Below the pieces are notes generated by a model. The model was not told where the DNA came from. It saw only the letters and a program-made list of their open reading frames with translations, and did no database searches. Below, in pieces: positions 1 through 7,007 of a stretch of DNA of 11,816 bases (the first letter of the stretch is position 1; each line of letters begins with the position of its first letter). The position numbers were made by a program, and so were the translations under genes. The DNA is from JAGTVB01 sp049282355. GTDB taxonomy: Bacteria > Pseudomonadota > Gammaproteobacteria > HK1. The DNA lies in the NCBI GenBank assembly GCA_049282355.1, contig JBAPTW010000092.1, forward strand, positions 1 to 11,816. Direction: 5' to 3'.

Positions 1-1
1 G

Positions 2-1654
2 GTGGTGGTGACTGGGTTAGGGCTCATCGGCTTGCTGACGGTGCAGCTGCTACGTGCTCATGGCTGCAGGGTGCTCGGCATCGACATGGACTCGAGCCGA
101 AGCTCACTGGCCCGACAATTTGGCGCAGAGACGATTGACCTTTCGAAAGGCGAAGAGGTGCTGGCGGGGGCCGCTGCCTTTTCGCGAGGGCGGGGCGTGG
201 ACGCGGTGATTGTCACAGCGGCGACGCGGAGCAATGAGCCCATGCATCAGGCGGCGTTGATGTGCCGGAAACGCGGGCGGATTGTCCTGGTGGGGGTGAC
301 GGGGCTCGAGCTTTCCAGAGCGGATTTCTACGAAAAGGAGCTGACGTTTCAGGTGTCCTGCTCCTACGGGCCTGGCCGGTATGACCCGTTGTACGAAGAG
401 GGTGGGCAGGACTATCCGGTTGGGTTCGTGCGGTGGACCGAGCAGCGGAACTTTGAGGCGGTGCTGGACATGCTGGCCGATGGGCGGCTCGATGTGACAC
501 CCCTTATTTCCCATCGCTTCGCGCTTGCGGAGGCGGAACGGGCCTATGACGTTGTGGCGGGAGCTGAGCCCTCTTTGGGAATTTTGCTGGAGTATCCAAA
601 GCCGAGCGAGAAGCCCGATGGCGTTCTGAGAGCCCGCACAGTGCGTTTGGTCGAAGCGCCGAACGCAGAACGGCGAGCCGAGGAGCAGGTGACGCTCGGG
701 TTCATAGGCTCCGGGAACTATGCTACGCAGGTGCTGATACCTGCCTTTAAGGAGGCTGGCGTCCGACTGAAGATTGTCGCTTCGCAGACCGGTGTGACAA
801 GCGTTCATGCCGGGCGAAAGTACGGGTTCGAAGAGGCGACTACCGATGCGGCCGGGATCTTGGCAGACTCCGCCATTAACACCGTGGTCATCGCGACCCG
901 ACACGATAGCCATGCGCGATTCGTCTGTGAGGCGCTTGAGGCGGGAAAACATGTCTTCGTGGAAAAGCCTTTGGCACTCAAGGGCGAGGAGCTTGAAGAA
1001 ATCGAAGCAACCTATCGGAAGGCGATGGTCGGGCAGCAGGGTCGGCTTCTGATGGTGGGCTTTAATCGGCGCTTTTCCCCTTTTGTGCAACGAATCAAAG
1101 CACTACTTGATAGCGTCGCGTTACCGAAGGTTTTTGTGATGACGGTCAATGCAGGAGAAATTCCGCCAGAGCACTGGACGCAGGACCGCACGATTGGAGG
1201 TGGGCGCATTATCGGGGAGGCTTGTCATTTCGTGGACCTGTTGCGGTTTCTCACCGACGCACCGGTGACGCACGTGCAGGCATCGATGATGGGAGGGGTT
1301 TCGAGTGGTGCCGTCCGCGATGACAAGGTGACGTTCACGCTTACTTTCGAGGATGGGAGCTTTGGCACCGTGCATTATTTGGCCAATGGTCACAAGTCGT
1401 TTCCCAAGGAACGGCTGGAGGTTTTTGTTGGGGGGCGTATCTTGCAGCTCGACAATTTCCGCCAGCTGCGAGCCTACGGGTGGCCGGGGTTCAGGGGCAT
1501 GCGACGCTGGCGCCAGGACAAAGGTAATCGAGCTTGTGTCGCGGCGTTTGTGGGAGCGGTACGCGCTGGCGGGCCTTCACCCATTCCTTTTGAGGAATTG
1601 ATGGAGGTGACGCGGCTAACGTTTGATATTATGGATGTAGTCGACGCTCGTTGA
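2..1654 (+). CDS. Bi-domain oxidoreductase: zinc-type dehydrogenase fused to Gfo/Idh/MocA dehydrogenase (5' truncated)
   Basis: The frame is open at the left edge, so the N-terminus is missing; 550 residues are visible. The first ~200 are the NAD(P)-binding half of a medium-chain, zinc-type alcohol dehydrogenase: a Rossmann GLGLIG at residues 5-10, an acidic residue after the second strand (GIDMD), and a segment ending in FALAEAERAYDVV. A second Rossmann fold, GFIGSGNYA, starts near residue 231 and opens a Gfo/Idh/MocA domain with the family EKP motif (321-323) and GEACHFVD with candidate catalytic His409. The missing part would be the GroES-like domain; whole proteins of this fused kind run to about 700 residues. 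Such fusions recur in exopolysaccharide and O-antigen loci, where a role in nucleotide-sugar oxidation is presumed; the substrate cannot be read from the sequence. The stop overlaps the ATG of the following wecB stump (TGATG), suggesting former translational coupling. Confidence 0.9.
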   Translation: MVVTGLGLIGLLTVQLLRAHGCRVLGIDMDSSRSSLARQFGAETIDLSKGEEVLAGAAAFSRGRGVDAVIVTAATRSNEPMHQAALMCRKRGRIVLVGVTGLELSRADFYEKELTFQVSCSYGPGRYDPLYEEGGQDYPVGFVRWTEQRNFEAVLDMLADGRLDVTPLISHRFALAEAERAYDVVAGAEPSLGILLEYPKPSEKPDGVLRARTVRLVEAPNAERRAEEQVTLGFIGSGNYATQVLIPAFKEAGVRLKIVASQTGVTSVHAGRKYGFEEATTDAAGILADSAINTVVIATRHDSHARFVCEALEAGKHVFVEKPLALKGEELEEIEATYRKAMVGQQGRLLMVGFNRRFSPFVQRIKALLDSVALPKVFVMTVNAGEIPPEHWTQDRTIGGGRIIGEACHFVDLLRFLTDAPVTHVQASMMGGVSSGAVRDDKVTFTLTFEDGSFGTVHYLANGHKSFPKERLEVFVGGRILQLDNFRQLRAYGWPGFRGMRRWRQDKGNRACVAAFVGAVRAGGPSPIPFEELMEVTRLTFDIMDVVDAR

Positions 1655-1724
1655 TGATAACTACGATAAAGGGAAAGGTCATCGATCTGGTCGCAGGAGC
1701 GCGGCCGAATTTCGTGAAGCTGGC
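1654..1724 (+). pseudogene. Truncated wecB (UDP-GlcNAc 2-epimerase) 5' stump
   Basis: The ATG at 1654 overlaps the oxidoreductase stop. The reading MITTIKGKVIDLVAGARP continuing NFVKLA matches the N-terminus of the intact WecB at 5892 (MKGKIVDLVAGARPNFVKLA). The match ends at about 1724: the intact gene goes on to APVVKAL, whereas this copy switches to WGAAAVSRRR and never regains WecB similarity. The aligned stretch differs at about 8 of 60 bases, mostly silent, so it is a diverged copy and not a recent duplication of the downstream gene. About 350 codons are missing. The open frame runs into the mobile element and stops at 1846-1848. It is not expected to be functional. Confidence 0.8.
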
Positions 1725-1779
1725 TTGGGGTGCAGCGGCAGTAAGCCGCCGGCGATCAGTTTTTACGTTTTCGGGTTGG

Positions 1780-1787
1780 CAAAAGAA
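1780..1787. repeat. Left target-site duplication of the MITE-like element
   Basis: The 8-mer CAAAAGAA directly abuts the left terminal inverted repeat and is repeated exactly at 1980-1987 next to the right one. A matched pair at exactly the borders of an inverted-repeat unit is the signature of transposase-mediated insertion. Confidence 0.8.
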
Positions 1788-1979
1788 GGCCATGGTCATC
1801 GTTTCGTCCGAGTGGCAGTCAATCGCCTTGTCTCAAGGGACGTCGTGAATACATCCTTGTAGACTTGAGTCCAGCATCCCTGCTGGACACACCCTTGTGG
1901 CAAGGCGATTGACTGCCTACAGATTCCGAGCGCGGTTTTACTCTTTGATGGTGATGCTGACGAAACGATGACCATGGCC
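1788..1979. mobile_element. MITE-like non-autonomous element, 192 bp, with 21-bp perfect terminal inverted repeats
   Basis: The ends 1788-1808 (GGCCATGGTCATCG...) and 1959-1979 (...CGATGACCATGGCC) are perfect inverted repeats of 21 bp. The unit is flanked by the 8-bp direct repeat CAAAAGAA (1780-1787 and 1980-1987), consistent with a target-site duplication. No transposase is encoded, so it would depend on an enzyme supplied in trans. An 8-bp duplication occurs in several insertion-sequence families (for example ISL3, IS256, IS66 and IS1595), and the family cannot be fixed from the ends alone. A second palindromic unit lies inside it. It sits between the wecB stump and the heparinase-like gene, ending only 35 bp before the TTG start of the latter, so it may affect that gene's expression. 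Confidence 0.8.
1814..1917. repeat. Nested palindromic (REP-like) repeat inside the MITE
   Basis: GGCAGTCAATCGCCTTG at 1814-1830 pairs perfectly with 1901-1917. The stem resumes with CAAGGG (1834-1839) against CCCTTG (1892-1897). A central hairpin GTCCAGCA-TCCC-TGCTGGAC occupies 1869-1888. The core GGGACGTCGTGAATACATCC resembles a palindromic intergenic repeat that I recall being widespread in environmental gammaproteobacteria; this is memory, not a search. The 6-mer TCCGAG occurs at 1807-1812 and 1925-1930, roughly bracketing the unit, so it may have inserted into an older 74-bp outer element. Confidence 0.65.
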
Positions 1980-1987
1980 CAAAAGAA
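1980..1987. repeat. Right target-site duplication of the MITE-like element
   Basis: Exact copy of the 8-mer at 1780-1787, directly abutting the right terminal inverted repeat. Removing the element and one copy would restore the joined sequence GGTTGGCAAAAGAATCGTTG. Confidence 0.8.
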
Positions 1988-2014
1988 TCGTTGACGTCAG
2001 ATTGATTTTCTTGC

Positions 2015-3664
2015 TTGAGTGAGTGCGCCTTGCACTCGGTCGCTCAATATTTCCATACCCTTCGCTATCTGCGGCCGGTCCAGGTTTATGGGCGGCTGTG
2101 GTTTCGGTTGCGTCAACCTAAGCCCGAGCTGCGGTCGGCGCCGCGCCTTCGCGAGAGAGAAGGTGTTTGGCGAGAACCCTGCCGTCGGCCAGCGAGCATG
2201 TATGGGCCCGCCGGCTTTCGCTTTCTCGACGAATCGCATGAAGTGTGCGCAGCGGGTGATTGGAATCATGCCCAATGGAATAAGCTGTGGCTCTATAACC
2301 TTCACTATTTTGATGATCTCAATGCGACTGGCGCCTGCCAAAGAGTAATTTGGCATCGAGATCTCATCACGTGGTGGATGAGAGAGAATCCGCCTGGCTT
2401 CGGTAATGGCTGGGAGCCTTACCCGCTGTCGCTGCGGATAGTGAATTGGATCAAATGGGCACTCCGCGAAAATCTCCTCGAGAGCGCAGCGGTTCTGAGT
2501 CTCGCAATACAGGCGCGGTATCTTTCACGGCGACTCGAGCGACATCTGCTTGGTAACCATCTGTTTGCCAATGCCAAGGCATTGGTGTTTGCAGGCGCGT
2601 TCTTTTCGGGCAAAGAGGCTGATGCATGGTTAAGGCGCGGTCTTCGGCTCTTGGATAAAGAAATCCCGGAGCAGATTTTAAATGACGGCGGCCACTTTGA
2701 GCGCAGCCCCATGTATCACAGCATTGTCTCGGAGGACCTGCTGGATCTGCTCAACCTCGCTGAGGCCTATCCAAGCACTGCGCCATCAGAAATCGCTATT
2801 TGGCGGGAAGCAGCGCAGCGGATGCGGCGATGGCTTGCCGCGATGTGTCACCCCGATGGTGAAATCGCGCTCTTCAATGACGCGGCTGTTGGTGTGGCGT
2901 GTACGCCAGCGAGCCTTGACGCGTATGCGCTGCGGTTGGGCCTTGGGGAGAGCGTTGCGCCAGAGGATGGAATCACGCATCTCGCGGGGAGTGGTTACGT
3001 TCGCTTGCAGATGGGACCGGCAGTCGTGTTGTTGGATGTCGGGGAGATCGGTCCTGATTACCTACCAGGGCATGCGCATGCCGATACGCTTTCCTTCGAG
3101 CTTTCCTTGTTTGGCCAGCGGGTGCTGGTGAATTCTGGGACTTCCTGCTACGGGCGCGGTTCGGAACGCCTGCGCCAGCGCGGAACGGCTGCTCATAACA
3201 CGGTGATAATCAATGGGCTCGATTCCTCAGAGGTGTGGGGTGCGTTTCGGGTGGCGCGCCGTGCCAGGCCTGTTGGGCTTTCTGTGGAGCAGCGCCAAGA
3301 ATACCTTCGGGTCAGTTGTGCTCACAATGGTTACCGGCGCTTGCAAGGAAAGCCGGTGCATTGGCGCGAATGGGTGTTGCGAGAGCATACGCTTACGGTC
3401 CGTGATCGGATTAAGGGGCGGTTTGAGGAAGCGATTAGCCGCTTTCATTTTCACCCGGGGCTGATACTGGCGCCGAAAGCCGATAATCAGTCGGGCGTTG
3501 TGTCCCTGCCAGCAGGCGATGCGCTTGATTGGCAGGTGTTGACTGGCAAGGGTGAGATTGGCTCTGCTACCTACCACCCGAGGTTCGGTGTGACCGAGGA
3601 AAATCAGTGCTTGACGGCCAGGTTCACGGGCCCTGAGGCGAGTGTGGTTTTTCGGTGGGATTAA
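2015..3664 (+). CDS. Heparinase II/III family protein (alginate lyase-like) of polysaccharide locus
   Basis: 549 residues if the TTG at 2015 is the start. An in-frame stop at 2003-2005 leaves only TTG at 2015 or TTG at 2030 near the expected N-terminus; no good Shine-Dalgarno is visible. The opening FHTLRYLRPVQVYGRLWFRL is typical of heparinase-like proteins in exopolysaccharide/O-antigen clusters. The helical N-terminal domain contains GNHLFANAKALVFAG and NDGGHFERSPMYH (223-235). The C-terminal heparinase II/III domain starts near residue 330, with GHAHADTLSFELS from 352 and AHNTV at 393-397. The His and Tyr in these motifs are candidate catalytic or metal-site residues. Family members cleave uronate-containing polysaccharides by beta-elimination; in biosynthetic loci their actual role (trimming, release or modification of the polymer) is usually unproven. 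No signal peptide is evident. The gene lies 16 bp before the glycosyltransferase, indicating one operon. Confidence 0.88.
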   Translation: MSECALHSVAQYFHTLRYLRPVQVYGRLWFRLRQPKPELRSAPRLREREGVWREPCRRPASMYGPAGFRFLDESHEVCAAGDWNHAQWNKLWLYNLHYFDDLNATGACQRVIWHRDLITWWMRENPPGFGNGWEPYPLSLRIVNWIKWALRENLLESAAVLSLAIQARYLSRRLERHLLGNHLFANAKALVFAGAFFSGKEADAWLRRGLRLLDKEIPEQILNDGGHFERSPMYHSIVSEDLLDLLNLAEAYPSTAPSEIAIWREAAQRMRRWLAAMCHPDGEIALFNDAAVGVACTPASLDAYALRLGLGESVAPEDGITHLAGSGYVRLQMGPAVVLLDVGEIGPDYLPGHAHADTLSFELSLFGQRVLVNSGTSCYGRGSERLRQRGTAAHNTVIINGLDSSEVWGAFRVARRARPVGLSVEQRQEYLRVSCAHNGYRRLQGKPVHWREWVLREHTLTVRDRIKGRFEEAISRFHFHPGLILAPKADNQSGVVSLPAGDALDWQVLTGKGEIGSATYHPRFGVTEENQCLTARFTGPEASVVFRWD

Positions 3665-3680
3665 AAGGTGAGGGAAAACC

Positions 3681-5522
3681 ATGCGCATTTTGTTCCTATC
3701 TGACAATTTCCCTCCGGAGGGTAATGCGCCGGCAACACGTGTTTACGAACACGCGGTGCACTGGGTTCGCGATGGGCATCAAGTCACGGTGCTCACCGGC
3801 GCGCCGAATTTTCCCGAGGGCAAGCTTTTTCCGGGATACCGAAACCGCTGGTATGGTGTGGAGGAAATGGAGGGTATTCGGGTGGTGCGGGTGAAAACTT
3901 ATATCACTGCGAATGAAGGATTTTTAAAGCGAACGCTGGATTATATGTCGTTCATGGTCTCGGCTTTAATCGCAGGTTGTTTTCAACAACGGCCCGATGT
4001 CGTCGCCTCGACATCGCCCCAGTTCTTTGCGGCCCTCGGTGGCTGGCTGCTTGCGGCGGTTCGTTGGCGGCCCTTTGTGTTCGAGGTCAGAGACCTTTGG
4101 CCGGCATCGATCGTCGCGGTGGGTGCGATGAAGGATAGCCTGGTTGTGCGTTGGCTTGAGAAGCTGGAACTTTTCTTGTACCGGCGGGCTGAGGCCGTGG
4201 TCACCGTGACCGAGGCGTTCAAGCGGGATCTAACGCGGCGCGGCATTACGGAAGACAAGATCGCGGTTGTCATGAATGGCATCGAGTCCGCGCGCTACGT
4301 GTCTCCCACAAAGGACAAAGCTCTGGCGCTCCAATACGGCCTTACGAATAAATTCGTTGTGGGATATATCGGAACCCATGGCATGGCGCATGCTCTTCAC
4401 CACGTGCTGGAGGCCGCTGAGTTACTGAGGGAACGGGAAGATATTGTTTTTCTTTTTGTCGGTGGTGGCGCGGCGCGAGAGGCGCTAGTCAAGACGGCTA
4501 AACAACGCGGTTTGAGGAATGTGAGGCTGGTTTCGCGACAACCCAAGGAAGCAATGCCGAAATTCTTGGGCCTCTGCGACGTAGCGCTCATTCATCTCAA
4601 AGACGATCCGCTGTTTGAATCGGTCATTCCCTCAAAGATCTTCGAGGCGATGGGTATGGGGTTGCCTATTTTATTAGCGTTGCCGGAGGGGGAAGCAGCG
4701 GCACTGGTTCGAAACACCGGCACGGGCGTCGTTATCCCACCAGCGCAGCCGGCGCGTTTGGCAGAAGCCGTGCTCCAATTTCGCGACCAGCCAGCACTGC
4801 GTGCACAGCTATCTCGTGCTGGCCAAAGAATGGCACCTCGCTATTCGCGCAAACGACAAGCAGCGAAGATGTTGGTGGTCTTTCGAGCGGCCATCGAGGG
4901 GAGGGGCTCGGTGGAGGAGCTTGTGCCCGAGCTTGCGGCTGTTGGCCCAAAAGTGGAACAGCCAGTGCCGGTTGCGATGGGGGCGGTACAGCAGGCGCCG
5001 AGCCGCAGCCAGCAGAGACAAGATTACTTAACGAGGCTGTTGGTCTCTGCCACCTACGGGGCGTTTGAGCAGCAGGACGCGACCCTGCCGAGGCCGCTCA
5101 TTCCCGGGGTGCAGCAGCTTATAAGACAGTTGATAGGCGCCGACCAGCGTTCTGCGATCAATTCCGAGTGCCGGGTGTTGTCGGAGGCAATCGGTCCCCG
5201 GCGGGACCGGGAGTTGTGGCGAACCGTTTGGCAAAGGAAAGCCGAGTCGCGCGGCCTCTCTGTTATCCTGGTTCGCCTGCTGTTCACCTTCGTAGAGGCG
5301 GAACCAAGGCAACGCTTTTCGGAGATTATGAGCGGCGTGGGTGAGAATGAGCTTCATAAATTGGGGGCGAACGATGTCTTCGATAAGCTCTTTCAATGTT
5401 GGTTTCAGCCGATGCGAGAAAGGCTCGATAGTATCGATTTTCGTCAACAGCTCGATCAGCAGTTGGGTTATCAGGTCTCGAACCGAGCAAGGCGCATGTT
5501 GGAGGGTTACAGCTTCGCGTAG
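3681..5522 (+). CDS. Family 4 glycosyltransferase (WbuB-like) with unknown C-terminal extension
   Basis: 613 residues; ATG preceded by GGTGAGGG at 3667-3674, a good ribosome site. Residues 1 to ~405 form a GT-B glycosyltransferase of the WbuB/family 4 type: N-terminal MRILFLSDNFPPEGNAPATR, EVRDLWPASIVAVG, MNGIE, the domain-2 opening GYIGTHG, and the nucleotide-sugar-binding ESVIPSKIFEAMGMG with E313 and E322 in the E-x(n)-E arrangement. Enzymes of this group add amino sugars such as fucosamine-type residues to lipid-linked oligosaccharides; donor and acceptor here are unknown. After a Gln/Pro-rich linker (~406-447) comes an extra, mostly helical, charged region from DYLTRLLVSATYG (~448) to the end that I do not recognise. 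Usual WbuB-like proteins end near 400 residues, so the gene is about 200 codons longer than expected. The stop is followed directly by a purine-rich repeat. Confidence 0.9.
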   Translation: MRILFLSDNFPPEGNAPATRVYEHAVHWVRDGHQVTVLTGAPNFPEGKLFPGYRNRWYGVEEMEGIRVVRVKTYITANEGFLKRTLDYMSFMVSALIAGCFQQRPDVVASTSPQFFAALGGWLLAAVRWRPFVFEVRDLWPASIVAVGAMKDSLVVRWLEKLELFLYRRAEAVVTVTEAFKRDLTRRGITEDKIAVVMNGIESARYVSPTKDKALALQYGLTNKFVVGYIGTHGMAHALHHVLEAAELLREREDIVFLFVGGGAAREALVKTAKQRGLRNVRLVSRQPKEAMPKFLGLCDVALIHLKDDPLFESVIPSKIFEAMGMGLPILLALPEGEAAALVRNTGTGVVIPPAQPARLAEAVLQFRDQPALRAQLSRAGQRMAPRYSRKRQAAKMLVVFRAAIEGRGSVEELVPELAAVGPKVEQPVPVAMGAVQQAPSRSQQRQDYLTRLLVSATYGAFEQQDATLPRPLIPGVQQLIRQLIGADQRSAINSECRVLSEAIGPRRDRELWRTVWQRKAESRGLSVILVRLLFTFVEAEPRQRFSEIMSGVGENELHKLGANDVFDKLFQCWFQPMRERLDSIDFRQQLDQQLGYQVSNRARRMLEGYSFA

Positions 5523-5523
5523 A

Positions 5524-5560
5524 GGAGGAGAGATCAAGGATCAAAAATCAAGGAGAATGA
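5524..5560. repeat. Purine-rich heptamer repeat at gene 3' end
   Basis: Immediately after the glycosyltransferase stop is GAGGAGGAGAG followed by three tandem heptamers, ATCAAGG, ATCAAAA, ATCAAGG (5533-5553), then AGAATGA. Composition is unlike the flanking coding DNA. A comparable purine-rich tract containing GATCAA lies at the end of fcl. Confidence 0.5.
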
Positions 5561-5805
5561 TTAAGAACACATTTTCCCGCTGAGGTGGCCTCTCGATGCA
5601 ATAAGGGCAGTGAAGTTGTTAAGAGCTCCACCTGTGACGGGTAGTTGCGAAGCTATATCGTTGTTTACCACTGAGACGCTAAGCCTCTTCATCGGCCCGC
5701 ATGTTCAGGACGAGGCCTAAGATGTAAGGTGTCGGAGGGTGTTTAATGACGTTCTCTGATGGAGTAGGGTGAATGTGTAAAGCACCAGAATTGAGGATTA
5801 GTACG
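5561..5805. other. Gene-free interval between the glycosyltransferase and the DUF433 stump
   Basis: About 245 bp with no recognisable gene, RNA or clear terminator on either strand; both strands are broken by frequent stops. It appears to be non-coding or heavily decayed sequence. A promoter for wecB could lie here, but I found no convincing paired -35/-10 hexamers. Confidence 0.5.
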
Positions 5806-5895
5806 GTGGACACACTGCTTAGTCGTATCACTATCGACCTTTATCACAGTCAGCCTGTCATCCGTGGGCTGCGTTACCGCGAAGAAGAGGAATGA
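5806..5895 (+). pseudogene. N-terminal stump of a DUF433-family antitoxin
   Basis: A GTG at 5806, with GAGGA at 5793-5797 at good spacing, opens a 29-codon frame beginning VDTLLSRITID, then HSQPVIRGLRY, then REEEE and stop. The pattern LLxRITID...HGKPVIRGLRYPVE is, from family knowledge, the N-terminus of DUF433 (VapB-like) antitoxins of about 75-80 residues. Similarity ends at Tyr24 (5877), so roughly two thirds of the protein, including the helical C-terminal part, is gone, and no partner toxin is visible nearby. The TGA overlaps the wecB ATG (ATGA). The frame can also be read from an ATG at 5773, but the GTG fits both the family start and the ribosome site. It is either a dead remnant or now serves as a leader coupling ribosomes to wecB. 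Confidence 0.6.
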
Positions 5896-7007
5896 AGGGA
5901 AAGATTGTCGACCTGGTTGCAGGGGCGCGGCCGAATTTTGTGAAGCTGGCGCCGGTGGTCAAAGCCTTACGCGAGGATGGCCAACTGGTGCCACGCATCG
6001 TGCACACTGGTCAGCACTATCATGAAGGGCTCAGTGATGTGTTCTTTGCGCAGCTTGGAATTCCGGCGCCTGATGTGCATCTGGAGGTCGGCTCGGGAAC
6101 GCATGGCGTGCAGACGGCGAGGATTCTGGAGCGCTACGAAACGCACGTGATGGCGAGCCGGCCTGTAGCAACGGTGGTGTTTGGCGATGTGAACAGCACC
6201 GTCGCCTGCGGTCTTGCGGCGGTGAAGCTCGGGGTGCCGGTGGTGCATGTGGAGGCGGGTTTGCGAAGCTTTGATCGCAGCATGCCGGAAGAAATTAACC
6301 GCCTCTTGACTGATGCGCTGTCGGATTTATTGCTGGTGTCGGAACCGAGTGGGTTAAAGCACCTGCAGCGCGAGGGGGTGCCGAAGGAGAAAGTGCACTT
6401 GGTCGGCAATACCATGATCGACACGCTGCTGGGTTACCTGCCGCGGGCAAGGGCGCGGGATAGAGCGAGTGAGCTCCGACTCACGAAACGCCAGTACGGG
6501 TTGCTTACCTTGCACCGGCCCTCGAACGTCGATGAGCCGGAAGTGCTGAAGCGGCTGATGGCGTGTTTCGAGTCGCTGAATGCACAGCTGCCGATCGTGT
6601 TTCCGGTGCATCCGAGGACTCGCGCGGCTCTCGAGCGTGCCGGAATTGCGCCGAGCGGTTCAGTGGCAGGGAGGTTAGTCTACTTGGAGCCGCAAGGGTA
6701 TCTGGAGAATCTGTCGTTGATGGCCGATGCTGCCTTGGTGTTGACCGACTCCGGTGGCATGCAAGAGGAGACGGCAGTGCTCGGTGTCCCCTGCATTACT
6801 CTTCGCGAGAACACCGAGCGCCCGGTGACGGTTGAGGTCGGGGCGAGCCGCTTGGTCGGCAATAATCCTGAGCGTATTGCGCAAGCGTTCGAGGACGTGG
6901 TGCAGGGCACTTGGGCAAAGCCCGGAGATATTCCGCTTTGGGATGGTCGGGCGGGCGAGCGTATTGTCGCGGTGCTGGCCGACTGGCTTGAGGTGCAGTG
7001 CCAGTAA
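5892..7007 (+). CDS. wecB: UDP-N-acetylglucosamine 2-epimerase (non-hydrolysing)
   Basis: 371 residues, the normal family length. It interconverts UDP-GlcNAc and UDP-ManNAc in the cytoplasm, supplying ManNAc or ManNAcA units for surface polysaccharide. Visible family motifs: GARPNFVKLAPVVKAL at 11-26 (GTRPE-like, with Asn at the Glu position), TGQHY at 39-43, FGDVNST with D99, VHVEAGLRS with E121 and R125, EEINR, VGNTMIDT, LHRPSNVD with H208, FPVHPRTR, and the UDP-binding TDSGGMQEE at 285-293 followed by RENTERP. The ATG overlaps the stop of the DUF433 stump, and the preceding GAAGAAGAGG is very close to the start, so coupling is plausible. A diverged 5' stump of a second wecB lies about 4.2 kb upstream. 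No wecC (UDP-ManNAc dehydrogenase) is in the window. Confidence 0.95.
   Translation: MKGKIVDLVAGARPNFVKLAPVVKALREDGQLVPRIVHTGQHYHEGLSDVFFAQLGIPAPDVHLEVGSGTHGVQTARILERYETHVMASRPVATVVFGDVNSTVACGLAAVKLGVPVVHVEAGLRSFDRSMPEEINRLLTDALSDLLLVSEPSGLKHLQREGVPKEKVHLVGNTMIDTLLGYLPRARARDRASELRLTKRQYGLLTLHRPSNVDEPEVLKRLMACFESLNAQLPIVFPVHPRTRAALERAGIAPSGSVAGRLVYLEPQGYLENLSLMADAALVLTDSGGMQEETAVLGVPCITLRENTERPVTVEVGASRLVGNNPERIAQAFEDVVQGTWAKPGDIPLWDGRAGERIVAVLADWLEVQCQ

Noticed and set aside
104..1090. Long minus-strand open frame opposite the oxidoreductase
   Set aside because: It is fully overlapped by a gene with clear domain motifs, and its translation has no recognisable motif; this is expected from GC-rich codon bias.
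5028..5537. Minus-strand open frame opposite the glycosyltransferase extension, considered as an alternative to the unrecognised C-terminus
   Set aside because: The + frame is continuous with the glycosyltransferase and has no frameshift; the reverse translation shows no domain I recognise.
5589..5604. Sigma-54-like TGGC...TGCA motif upstream of wecB
   Set aside because: The spacing between the GG and GC elements is one base short of the required distance.
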